This document shows, piece after piece, positions 36,863 to 44,460 of a DNA stretch of 62,315 nucleotides. Below the pieces are notes generated by a model that was given only the letters and a program-made list of their open reading frames with translations, was not told where the DNA came from and searched no databases. Each line of letters starts with the position of its first letter. Position 1 is the first letter of the stretch. The DNA is from CAYWJA01 sp964458485. GTDB taxonomy: Bacteria > Patescibacteriota > Gracilibacteria > UM-FILTER-43-11. The stretch lies in assembly GCA_964458485.1 (NCBI GenBank), contig CAYWJA010000005.1, positions 1 through 62,315 of the forward strand. The letters are read 5' to 3'. The translations under genes and the position numbers were made by a program.

Positions 36863-36945
36863 TTTGTCATCCCCGACTTGATGCGGGATCCAGTACATTG
36901 ACATGTATCCTCTGGATCCCCGGGTCAAGCCCGAGGATGACAAAG
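36863..36945. repeat. REP-like palindrome (family J, copy 5), entering a coding region
   Basis: TTTGTCATCCCCGACTTGA...CCCGAGGATGACAAAG. Its left end supplies the last codons (CHPRA) and TGA stop of the amidotransferase at 36925. Confidence 0.8.
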
Positions 36946-37608
36946 GAGTGATACATCCGTATACAACTCTCTTGTCATAACCTGATCACTCGGTATTATT
37001 TGATATACGCGATCATCTATTGGGTAAGAAGTGATAAACCACTCCCCTTCCCCTTCCCATAGTCGCAGATCGAAATATTCAGGATCAATGGTGTAATAAG
37101 AATGTATGTAACAGGTATTATTTTGTAAAAGTAGGAAGTTAATGGCTTTAATGAGCTGTGCGTTATCTTTCATTATCTGAACTGCGTGGGAAATCCCCTG
37201 CTCTGTATCTGACTTTGCTGATTCCCGGAGAATGAGGTTCAGTATTTTTTCTGCACCGATCCTGCCGGGAATTTGAATTTTGACTCTCTTGAGATTCCCA
37301 TTAAATACAAATAAAGAATCGTTTTTATGGAATGGCTGATTGTTTTCAACGTCTCCTTTTGTCCATGTGCCATGTGCCCAGCGCGCATGAACGAGTAAAA
37401 AATCTGTTTCCGGAATATTTATAGATGGAGTATCTTCCCAAATCGGATTAAGGCTTCGCTTCAGAATTAGCTCATCCCCTTGCCGGTACATAATACCCCA
37501 CCCATCACCCTGATAGTTTTTGCTGTTTTTACACATCTCCGCAAAATCATTAAGTAATGGATTGAGGTTGTGTGGGTTTTTGCTGTTGTAAAATAAGAAA
37601 CGACACAT
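36925..37608 (-). CDS. Class II (Ntn) glutamine amidotransferase-like hydrolase
   Basis: 227 residues, YafJ/EgtC-type. After Met removal Cys2 (MCRFL) is the nucleophile. GDGWGIMY, LVHARWAHG (Arg for substrate carboxylate), and VFNGNL (oxyanion Asn-Gly) are all present. No synthetase domain is fused. It lies between lysW and lysX, where it has no role in the known pathway. LysW here ends in Gln, so deamidation of that residue is a natural hypothesis. The C-terminus is formed by a REP-like repeat. Fold is confident; substrate is inference. Confidence 0.85.
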   Translation of the reverse strand: MCRFLFYNSKNPHNLNPLLNDFAEMCKNSKNYQGDGWGIMYRQGDELILKRSLNPIWEDTPSINIPETDFLLVHARWAHGTWTKGDVENNQPFHKNDSLFVFNGNLKRVKIQIPGRIGAEKILNLILRESAKSDTEQGISHAVQIMKDNAQLIKAINFLLLQNNTCYIHSYYTIDPEYFDLRLWEGEGEWFITSYPIDDRVYQIIPSDQVMTRELYTDVSLLCHPRA

Positions 37609-37612
37609 ATTA

Positions 37613-37749
37613 TTAATTTCGGATTTCGCATCTCAGATTTCGCATTGCCATTTTCCAATCAGCATTTAGCAATTACTAATTAATTAGTAAAATGTAAAAT
37701 GAAAAAATGCTAAATTGAATGCGAATTCAGAAATGCGAAATACTAAATG
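37613..37749. repeat. Family C palindrome between lysW and the amidotransferase
   Basis: GGATTTCGCATCTCAGATTTCG on the left, GCGAATTCAGAAATGCGAAAT on the right, with TTAGCAATTACTAATTAATTAG in the loop. Confidence 0.7.
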
Positions 37750-37923
37750 TTACTGTCCCCAATCCTCCTCTTCCTCAGGAGCCTCTACTAAATTAACTTG
37801 ATCGGAAGTCATAGATTCAATTTCAAGTTCTGCACCGCAGTCGGTGCATAAAATTAGCTCTCCTACTTCAGTATCAGATGCAATGCTTAATGGAGCTTCA
37901 CATGTTATACATTTTGCGTTCAT
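37750..37923 (-). CDS. lysW: Amino-group carrier protein LysW, with C-terminal Gln
   Basis: A 57-residue acidic protein. Zinc knuckle C5xxC8 ... C26xxC29, the LysW pattern, then an acidic tail ending EEEEDWGQ. Known LysW proteins end EDWGE, and the terminal Glu side chain carries the amino acid being built. The codons here read GAT TGG GGA CAG TAA, so the last residue is Gln. LysW protects the amino group and presents intermediates to LysX, LysZ, LysY and LysJ. It is the first gene of the cluster. It falls below the usual size cut-off for ORF calling. Confidence 0.93.
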   Translation of the reverse strand: MNAKCITCEAPLSIASDTEVGELILCTDCGAELEIESMTSDQVNLVEAPEEEEDWGQ

Positions 37924-37951
37924 GATAATTTTGGTTAAGAAATATTATCCC

Positions 37952-38029
37952 AGTCTCAAGTGCAAGTCTCAAGTCTCAAGATCTTATAAATAGATCACTT
38001 GAGACTTACACATGAGACTTGAGACTTCT
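37952..38029. repeat. Spacer hairpin family B, copy 4
   Basis: AGTCTCAAGTGCAAGTCTC on the left and its complement from 37996. It lies 28 bases upstream of lysW, in its likely leader. Confidence 0.75.
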
Positions 38030-38069
38030 AACTCATTTATATATAAAACCATTAAAAAAGTGAAATTTC

Positions 38070-38093
38070 TATAAAAATATATACATTTTTATA
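38070..38093. promoter_or_regulatory. AT-rich dyad, candidate operator of the divergent lys region
   Basis: TATAAAAAT - 6 bases - ATTTTTATA between lysW and the HTH-ACT gene. Nine of nine bases are symmetric. AT-richness makes chance plausible. Confidence 0.35.
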
Positions 38094-38155
38094 CTTTTTT
38101 GTTATATTTGTAGCAGATTTTAGTTTTTGCTTGAATAAAACAATATTTTACACAT

Positions 38156-38265
38156 TGTCATCCTGTCCCGATTTTATCGGGATCAGGATCCATGGTCTAC
38201 CGGCAAATGGTGGATCCCGGATCACCTCGACTGTGCTCGGTGCAGGCAGGTCCGGGATGACAAAA
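38156..38265. repeat. REP-like palindrome (family J, copy 6)
   Basis: Inverted relative to 31471-31584 and similar to it into both flanks. The two copies bracket the whole biosynthetic cluster. Confidence 0.8.
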
Positions 38266-38378
38266 AGAAAAATAACCCTTCATATAATCAAAATAATGTC
38301 TTAATTTAAGCCTACTTAGTCTACCCGCCCGGCCAGCCGGTTCTAGACTGGCAATCCTTAGTTTTTAATCCTTAAAAA

Positions 38379-39017
38379 ATGATAAAGATATCAGATTCAA
38401 TAAACGCAATACTAAACGACAATCCATTCCTTCTATTCGCATTCTCAAATGGCCTAATTAACCTTACGCAGCTCGCTAAATTCATAGAGCCTCATGTGGA
38501 AGTAAGGTCAAAAAAGGATGTAAGTAAAACAGCTATTTTAATGGCACTTTCGCGTATGCAGAAGAGAATGGAGGTAATTACTCCAAAATACAATAAATTC
38601 AAAGTAGATAATATTAGCATAGCCTCTGATTTATGCATTGTTACCTATAAAAATAATCCTTATGTGCATCAGATGATTAATCGTTTATATCGGCATATTC
38701 AAAAGCAAAAGGGTTATATTACTATTACAAGGGGGATGAAGGAAGTTACAGCGATTTTCGATAAAGAATTTTTACCCTCAGTAAAAAGAATAATAAAAGA
38801 AGAGCCTACAGTAACCTCAGAAGAAATTGCATCTATCGGGATTACTTTTGATGAAAAGTACGTGCAGCAGCCAGGCCTTCTTTATTCTATCTTACAACAA
38901 ATTACTATTCAAAATATAAATGTTGTCGAAATTGCATCAACCTATACGGAGTTTATTCTTTATATAGATAAAAAGCATGTAAAACTAGCATTTGATACGC
39001 TGTTTCATTGTTTTTAA
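38379..39017 (+). CDS. Putative HTH plus ACT-domain regulator
   Basis: 212 residues. Residues about 1-65 look like a winged helix (INLTQLAKFIEPHVEV, TAILMALSRMQKRM). The last 60 residues match an ACT domain of the aspartokinase type: QPGLLYSILQQITIQNINVVEIASTYTEFILYI. ACT domains bind amino acids. It is divergent from the lysW cluster, so it may sense lysine or arginine and regulate it. No catalytic domain is present. Confidence 0.75.
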   Translation: MIKISDSINAILNDNPFLLFAFSNGLINLTQLAKFIEPHVEVRSKKDVSKTAILMALSRMQKRMEVITPKYNKFKVDNISIASDLCIVTYKNNPYVHQMINRLYRHIQKQKGYITITRGMKEVTAIFDKEFLPSVKRIIKEEPTVTSEEIASIGITFDEKYVQQPGLLYSILQQITIQNINVVEIASTYTEFILYIDKKHVKLAFDTLFHCF

Positions 39018-39128
39018 AATTAATTTAAAAATTGTAATAGAGCATTACACCTTCCTCTAATTTTTTTCGTACGATCCCAGCATATAGCCTTTTTAACTGA
39101 GTTATTTAATTTAATTTACATCCAAAGC

Positions 39129-39157
39129 TTGATTTTATAGTTTATTAATGGTATAAT
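39129..39157 (+). promoter_or_regulatory. Promoter of the 39185 gene
   Basis: TTGATT, 17 bases, TATAAT, embedded in GGTATAATAATAAGAT, which is shared with promoters at 27148 and 59157. Confidence 0.75.
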
Positions 39158-39184
39158 AATAAGATTATTTTAACTTATTTAAAA

Positions 39185-40729
39185 ATGCCAGATTTGGAAT
39201 TAATCAAAGAATTCCCGGATCAATCAGAAGAAGCTTTGCAACAACCAGTTGTAAATAAAAAAGCAAAAAGGTTAGATGTAACAAAAATTCCAGCTATACT
39301 ATATGACTTCGCAAATACCCCTGTTAATATTGATAGCGAGACAAGTGCTATTGTGGCTACAAAAAAGAATAGAATGAGCGTGCTATTAGACAGGGGTCAT
39401 GAGCTTTTTAATGAAGAATTAGTTGATATAGATGAAACAAAGTTGGATTTTGACGATGGTTTACCGCTACCAAAATTGCGAGCATCTGTATGTCAGGATT
39501 TAATCGAGGTTAATGGTAAGATTAAAAGCCATGGATATGAATTTAAGGTTAAAGATGCATTGCGAACAGAAGAAACTCAATGGCGTGCAAAAACCAATAC
39601 CATAAAAAAATGGGTTGTTATTAATTATATACAAGATCATTTGAGTGATAAATTTACACCTGAGGAATTGCAGTTGATAAAGGGTGCTAAAGATATTACA
39701 GACTTTAAGGTAGGTATATTTAATAGTTGCCCTGATGACACATTAATAGGGATATTACTTGATATGGATTTGAATACTTATAAAAAAATTATCCTTGAAT
39801 GGCAAAAGTTATGCAGAGATCCTCAGGTCGATAACAAAATGTCTTTAGATGTCTTTATGCAAAGTGAGCTCGGTAAATATGTAGGTAATGTCGATACTAT
39901 AGGTAAAAATATTATGGATCGAATAACTTGGGCAGATAGACAATTTTCCGACCCTGAATCACCCGAAGAAGCATTACCTCCACATTATACAGGCGCTGCT
40001 ATTGATATTGAACTTTTTAAGGAAGATGCTGAAAGCCCTGGAAGAATGGAAAAAATGCGTAGTAAAGGTAGAGAATTTAGTTCGTTTTCCACATTGTTAG
40101 GCAAAAAATCTGCAATAAAAAGGAAACTATCAGAAGAGCTGGGGGATAAAGATATGAATGCAGTCTTAGATGACTTATCAGGCGAAGAATTAGTTCAGGA
40201 TAATCAGGCGGCACTACTTGTAGTATTATTAGAATTATTTACTACCCCTAGCGATAGAAATAAATTATTGAATAGTAAAATGTGGTTGAATGTTAAAGGA
40301 AAAAATTATATTTTGGATAGATACAAACCTGGGTTTAGTAAATTTAAATTTTTCGAGATGAGAGATATGATTCATTTATTAAGCGTGGATACTGATATAA
40401 TTAATGAGCTTGATGAATATCAATTGGCAGTACTGGCCTCTTTGGGTAGCTATATTCCTATTGAAAAATATTTGGAAAAATGCAAATCAATTGGTGAAAC
40501 TCCGGATAAAAGAATTGCAGAAATTGCCGCAAGTAGAAGGATGTTATACCATTTATTAACAAAAACCAGAGAAAATGGAGGCTTGCTGGAAGGAAAGTCA
40601 TTTATCGCCCACCCCAATGAGCATTGGCACTTTGGCAGGGGTGATAAATCTTCTGTTTTATTTTCCAGGCAGTCTTCTGATGAAATGGCATATTATGGAT
40701 TGCCAATGGAATATAAAGTTGCGAGCTAA
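39185..40729 (+). CDS. VanX-like M15 peptidase with large insertion
   Basis: 514 residues, no signal peptide. LRASVCQDLIEVNGKIKSHGY then KVKDALRT (about 97-126) matches the VanX substrate-Arg region. HYTGAAIDI near 265-273 supplies the zinc-binding His and Asp of the SxHxxGxAxD motif. NEHWHFGRG near 476-484 supplies the catalytic Glu and third zinc ligand. Together they indicate a D-Ala-D-Ala dipeptidase-like (M15D) fold. About 200 residues separate the last two motifs, against about 60 in VanX; this insert is helical. The N-terminal 60 residues are disordered. The substrate may be peptidoglycan-derived. Confidence 0.75.
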   Translation: MPDLELIKEFPDQSEEALQQPVVNKKAKRLDVTKIPAILYDFANTPVNIDSETSAIVATKKNRMSVLLDRGHELFNEELVDIDETKLDFDDGLPLPKLRASVCQDLIEVNGKIKSHGYEFKVKDALRTEETQWRAKTNTIKKWVVINYIQDHLSDKFTPEELQLIKGAKDITDFKVGIFNSCPDDTLIGILLDMDLNTYKKIILEWQKLCRDPQVDNKMSLDVFMQSELGKYVGNVDTIGKNIMDRITWADRQFSDPESPEEALPPHYTGAAIDIELFKEDAESPGRMEKMRSKGREFSSFSTLLGKKSAIKRKLSEELGDKDMNAVLDDLSGEELVQDNQAALLVVLLELFTTPSDRNKLLNSKMWLNVKGKNYILDRYKPGFSKFKFFEMRDMIHLLSVDTDIINELDEYQLAVLASLGSYIPIEKYLEKCKSIGETPDKRIAEIAASRRMLYHLLTKTRENGGLLEGKSFIAHPNEHWHFGRGDKSSVLFSRQSSDEMAYYGLPMEYKVAS

Positions 40730-40809
40730 GTTTTTTCATTAAGTTAAAATCTTCAATACTTACTGAATTTAATTTATTTATGTAAATTGAAAACAGGGAT
40801 GGTTTTTTT

Positions 40810-40855
40810 GGCTATTACGAAAATGCTATACTTTTGCTATATTTTTCGTAATAGC
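40810..40855. repeat. Perfect inverted repeat between 39185 and tRNA-Gly
   Basis: GGCTATTACGAAAA and TTTTCGTAATAGC arms with an internal TGCTATACTTTTGCTATA. No T run follows on either strand, so it is not a classical terminator. Confidence 0.6.
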
Positions 40856-40918
40856 AAATAGAATATATTAAATGCTAAGTAGATAAATTTGAATAAGTTA
40901 AATTATATTCAAAGTTTT

Positions 40919-40993
40919 TGGAGCGGGTAAGGGGGATCGAACCCCTATCAACGGCTTGGAAGGCCGTGGTAATAGCCATTATACGATACCCGC
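40919..40993 (-). tRNA. tRNA-Gly (anticodon TCC)
   Basis: 75 bases including an encoded CCA. Acceptor stem GCGGGTA/TTACCCGC, U discriminator (a glycine identity element), anticodon loop CTTCCAA with TCC, T arm AGGGGTTCGATCCCCCT. It reads GGA/GGG and, with wobble, all Gly codons. Confidence 0.95.
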
Positions 40994-41143
40994 CTTTTCG
41001 ATGCTTATAGATTTTAATGGAATTTTTTTATATGCACAAGATTTTTTCATAGAATTTTCAACTTATACAAAAATCACTCTTTCTTTGCACTCAAACCTAG
41101 TCCACACTTCACGCATTAAGGAGCTCCACATTGAGAAATTTAC

Positions 41144-41172
41144 TTGCTTTTTTAAGTAGGGTTGGATATAAT
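41144..41172 (+). promoter_or_regulatory. Promoter of the Fic gene
   Basis: TTGCTT, 17 bases, TATAAT. The -10 lies inside the left arm and loop of a dyad at 41160-41192. Confidence 0.65.
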
Positions 41173-41192
41173 AGAAATGTAGCTATCCAACC
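41160..41192 (+). promoter_or_regulatory. Dyad over the fic -10 and leader
   Basis: GGTTGGATA - 15 bases - TATCCAACC, perfect 9-bp arms, ending 4 bases before the start codon. It could be an operator for autoregulation or an RNA hairpin hiding the start. Confidence 0.6.
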
Positions 41193-41195
41193 TTA

Positions 41196-42134
41196 ATGAT
41201 ATTAGATAAAAATTTACACAATCTACTTGAAGAGAAATTAAAAAGACTCAATGAATTGAGGCCTATTTCCAATGATTTACTTTTAAAGCTAAAAGAGCGT
41301 TTCGAAATCGAGATGACTTATAATTCAAATGCTATTGAGGGGAATACCCTTACTCTAAAGGAAACATTTTGGGTAATTCAGCATGGAGTAACAGTAAAGG
41401 GCAAGCCCCTCAAAGATCATCTTGAGGCTAAAAATCATAAGGAGGCTTTGGATTTTTTATATGAATTAATAGAAAAAAATCGTCAATCAACTATCTCTGA
41501 ACAACTTATAAAAACTCTTCATTCATTAATCATCCAGGATATCGATAGAGATATAGCAGGTCGCTATCGCGATGTAGATGTATTTATTACGGGTACTGAT
41601 CATGAACCGCCTAAAGCACTTGATTTATCATTTAAAATGAATGAATTAATAGATTGGGCAAAAAAGAATACAAAAAAAATGTCAGCTGTTGAATTTGCAA
41701 GCATAATCCATCATAAATTTGTTCATATTCATCCTTTCCGTGATGGAAATGGGCGTACAGGAAGGCTTTTAATGAATGTATTTTTAATGAAATATGGATT
41801 CCCATTGGTTATTATCCAAAAAAATGACAGAAAAAAATATTATAAGGTTTTACAAAATGCTGATAACGGTGATTATAAACCACTTATTAAATTTGTAGCT
41901 CAGGCAGTATTAAGATCTTTGAATATTTACTTAGACGTTCTTACTCCGGCAAAGGATAAAGAAAATTTTATAAGTTTGGCTGAGGCCTCTAAATCATGTT
42001 CATATTCCCAGGAATACCTTGGTAAGCTAGCTAAAGATGGAAAATTAGATGCTCATAAGGAAGGAAGAAATTGGGTAACTACTAAAAAAGCTATTGAAAA
42101 TTATATTAAAGGGCGTCAGCGAAAGAGGAAATAG
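41196..42134 (+). CDS. Fic family protein with C-terminal HTH
   Basis: 312 residues. The inhibitory helix SNAIEG at 44-49 places it in class II (N-terminal autoinhibition). The Fic core HPFRDGNGRTGR at about 179-190 is intact, with the catalytic His. A MerR/excisionase-type helix-turn-helix occupies about 255-308. It should AMPylate a protein target, relieved of inhibition by an unknown signal. The HTH and the dyad overlapping its promoter suggest self-repression. No antitoxin partner is seen. Confidence 0.92.
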   Translation: MILDKNLHNLLEEKLKRLNELRPISNDLLLKLKERFEIEMTYNSNAIEGNTLTLKETFWVIQHGVTVKGKPLKDHLEAKNHKEALDFLYELIEKNRQSTISEQLIKTLHSLIIQDIDRDIAGRYRDVDVFITGTDHEPPKALDLSFKMNELIDWAKKNTKKMSAVEFASIIHHKFVHIHPFRDGNGRTGRLLMNVFLMKYGFPLVIIQKNDRKKYYKVLQNADNGDYKPLIKFVAQAVLRSLNIYLDVLTPAKDKENFISLAEASKSCSYSQEYLGKLAKDGKLDAHKEGRNWVTTKKAIENYIKGRQRKRK

Positions 42135-42231
42135 GCTAAAATCCAGTCAGCAATGTATACATTGAGGAGCTCTATTTATCTACTGTAAATAATCTAGATA
42201 CTCTTAATATATTCTTTTATACTGTGTACAT

Positions 42232-42762
42232 ATGGAACAGGAATTTGAAACAAAAATATTAGATATTGATGTAGATAAGATACTTGATAAGTTGGCATCT
42301 TTGGGGGCAAAAAAAATTAATGAAAAAAATTTCAAAAGATATGTTTATGACTTTAACCCCAAAAAAGAAAATTCGTGGATAAGGCTCAGAACTGATGGGC
42401 AAGTAACTACATTAACTGTAAAAGAGATTGAAAATGATGAAATAGAAGGTACTAAGGAGCTGGAGATAGCTGTTAGTGATTTTGACAAAACAAATCTATT
42501 ATTAGAAAAATTCGGATTTAAGCCGAAAGGCTACCAGGAAAATAAGCGTATTAGTTATGAATTAGATAGTGTTGAAGTTGAAATTGATTACTGGCCAAAA
42601 ATTCCAGCTTATTTAGAAATTGAAGGAAGGAGTAAAAAAGAAGTAGAAACAATTGTTCGAAAATTAGGATTTGATTTATCTCAAACAACCTCAGCTAATA
42701 CAATCAAAATATATAAAAAATATGGAATAGACTTGGAAAGTATTACTGATTTAAAGTTTTGA
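42232..42762 (+). CDS. CYTH domain protein (class IV adenylate cyclase/ThTPase-like)
   Basis: 176 residues, a single CYTH domain. The ExExK motif is E4, E6 and K8. Alternating charged strands follow (WIRLRTDG, LTVKEI, KELEIAV, ELDSVEVEIDYWP, YLEIEGRS), supplying the tunnel ligands for triphosphate and metal. It acts on ATP, thiamine triphosphate or tripolyphosphate; the substrate cannot be told. It ends 9 bases from the convergent Gre-like gene. Confidence 0.88.
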   Translation: MEQEFETKILDIDVDKILDKLASLGAKKINEKNFKRYVYDFNPKKENSWIRLRTDGQVTTLTVKEIENDEIEGTKELEIAVSDFDKTNLLLEKFGFKPKGYQENKRISYELDSVEVEIDYWPKIPAYLEIEGRSKKEVETIVRKLGFDLSQTTSANTIKIYKKYGIDLESITDLKF

Positions 42763-42771
42763 TATTTAAAT

Positions 42772-43245
42772 TTATTCTACTGATACAACCTCAAAAGGTT
42801 TTTTAGACTTAACCTCATCTCCTTCCTTTTTTCCAAGCATATTTTTGCCAATAGGAGCAGTGGGGCTAATGCATTTATACTTTTTTCCACCTATGGTTAA
42901 TTCTTTACCTTCACCACCTGGTATTACATAATAATTCACTTCATTACCATCCCCGTTAACCAAAGCTACAAGGGCGCCGGCAGATATAGATTTAGTTACT
43001 CTGATGCATTGATCTCGAATTGATTTAATTAATGCTAACTCTCCCCTCTTTTGTTCTAATTTTATTTGAAATCCTGCCCCAAGAGCTTGGGCGTCTTCAC
43101 GGAAGGTATCATATCTGGATTCCATTGCATGACTTGCTTCATTTGCGTCTTTTTGTGATCCAGATCTGTGTCGTTCAAGGTCTTCAATTTCCCCCTCTAG
43201 AATACCACGGAAGGCATTGAATGCTTCTCTTTTTAGTTCTGACAT
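42772..43245 (-). CDS. GreA/GreB-family transcription factor-like protein
   Basis: 157 residues. The N-terminal half is an antiparallel coiled coil. The C-terminal half matches the Gre C-domain, with SPTAPIGKNMLGKKEGDEV at about 128-146. It would bind the RNA polymerase secondary channel. The coiled-coil tip is less obviously acidic than GreA's, so cleavage activity is uncertain; it could be a regulator that uses the same site. Confidence 0.8.
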   Translation of the reverse strand: MSELKREAFNAFRGILEGEIEDLERHRSGSQKDANEASHAMESRYDTFREDAQALGAGFQIKLEQKRGELALIKSIRDQCIRVTKSISAGALVALVNGDGNEVNYYVIPGGEGKELTIGGKKYKCISPTAPIGKNMLGKKEGDEVKSKKPFEVVSVE

Positions 43246-43335
43246 AAATAAATGATCTCATAGATTAAAGTAGTATACTTTAAATCTTTTTTTTAAAATG
43301 GTCAAGAAATTGACAGAGAAAAAAGGTATATTCCA

Positions 43336-43364
43336 TTGACATTAAAAAATAAATATGTTATAAT
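43336..43364 (+). promoter_or_regulatory. Consensus promoter, nearly leaderless
   Basis: TTGACA, 17 bases, TATAAT: full consensus. The ATG at 43376 is only 11 bases past the -10, so the transcript would start about 5 bases before it. An alternative start at 43385 would give a slightly longer leader. Confidence 0.8.
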
Positions 43365-43375
43365 AAAATATAAAA

Positions 43376-44452
43376 ATGATAAATATGCCTAAAAATGAAC
43401 TACTAAAAGCAGTGGTAGATGCAGTGCCTGAAGATCAATTAGATGCTTTACGCCAAGTAGGGATTAGAACTGTGCCCAATAAAACCCTACGTTTTAAGGT
43501 AACCCCTTTTTGTACATGGAAGTGTGGATTTTGCCATAAAGAAGGTGGATGGAAGGAGATGGAGCAAGCAACATGGGATGAAAAGAGCAGAGAAGCATTT
43601 CAAAAATTATATGAAGCTGGGTATCGTGAAGTTCATCTTACTGGCGGAGAACCTACTGTTAATAATCATTTACCAAAGATTATAGAAGAATTAACGGCAA
43701 TTGGCTTCAAGGTTAAAATGACAACTATTTTGGCTGCTAGCAGGAATAGGCTGCGCAAAATAGCAGAAGCCGGCTTACAGGGCATAAATGTAAGTTTGCA
43801 TGATAATTATTCAGAAGTAGATATAGATAGCGGCAGTGTTCCTGATGAAATAGCAGAACAAATTGCAAGTATACAAATTGGTACATCGGTATCGAAAGCC
43901 AGAAGGCAGGTTTTAAGCGTTGTTTCCGGGCTTGAGGAAATGCAGGAGCAAGAAGTTCCTATTAAAGCCAATACTGTAGTTTCTGGCATGGCTGATGTTA
44001 ATAGGGTCCTTGGTATACTAAAGTACGCAAAGAGTCAAGGAATCACAGTTAGACTCTTAAATGCCTTAGGGCCAGGTGTATATGAAGATTCCATGAGGGC
44101 TATTTCCGAAATTTTGAAGCAAACCGAATCAGTTCCAACAGATATTAAAATCGTAAAAGGTTCATCTTCGTTTGGTATTAATTTTGTAGATAGAGATGGT
44201 TATAAATTTGGAATCAAATTAATAACTGATTCATATCTACACACTATGTGTGATGAATGTGATATTAAGGATACTGAGGAATGTACAGAAAAATATTATG
44301 GCGTAAGAATTGAATCCATTGGTGGGGAATATTTTATAAGATTATGTATTGATAAAGAAAATGAGGATACACTAATCCCTGTTAATAAGTTCCTTACTTC
44401 ACCTCAATTCGCAGAAATCAGAAATAATTTAACAAGATTTGTAGTAGCTTAA
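43376..44452 (+). CDS. Radical SAM protein, MoaA-like
   Basis: 358 residues. C46xxxC50xxC53 (FCTWKCGFC) binds the 4Fe-4S/SAM cluster; LTGGEPTVN near 89 is the SAM-binding GGE motif. C-terminal Cys residues (MCDECDIKDTEEC and a later LC) could hold an auxiliary cluster as in MoaA or SPASM proteins. No other molybdopterin genes are present, so the product is unknown. It is expressed from a full-consensus promoter. Confidence 0.87.
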   Translation: MINMPKNELLKAVVDAVPEDQLDALRQVGIRTVPNKTLRFKVTPFCTWKCGFCHKEGGWKEMEQATWDEKSREAFQKLYEAGYREVHLTGGEPTVNNHLPKIIEELTAIGFKVKMTTILAASRNRLRKIAEAGLQGINVSLHDNYSEVDIDSGSVPDEIAEQIASIQIGTSVSKARRQVLSVVSGLEEMQEQEVPIKANTVVSGMADVNRVLGILKYAKSQGITVRLLNALGPGVYEDSMRAISEILKQTESVPTDIKIVKGSSSFGINFVDRDGYKFGIKLITDSYLHTMCDECDIKDTEECTEKYYGVRIESIGGEYFIRLCIDKENEDTLIPVNKFLTSPQFAEIRNNLTRFVVA

Positions 44453-44460
44453 GGAGGTTT

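Noticed and set aside
37924..38378. Lysine riboswitch (L box) or T-box before lysW
   Set aside because: The region shows a word hairpin, a REP-like element and AT-rich DNA; no L-box or T-box conserved blocks were recognised.
40810..40855. Rho-independent terminator after the 39185 gene
   Set aside because: The stem is strong but neither strand has a T run after it.
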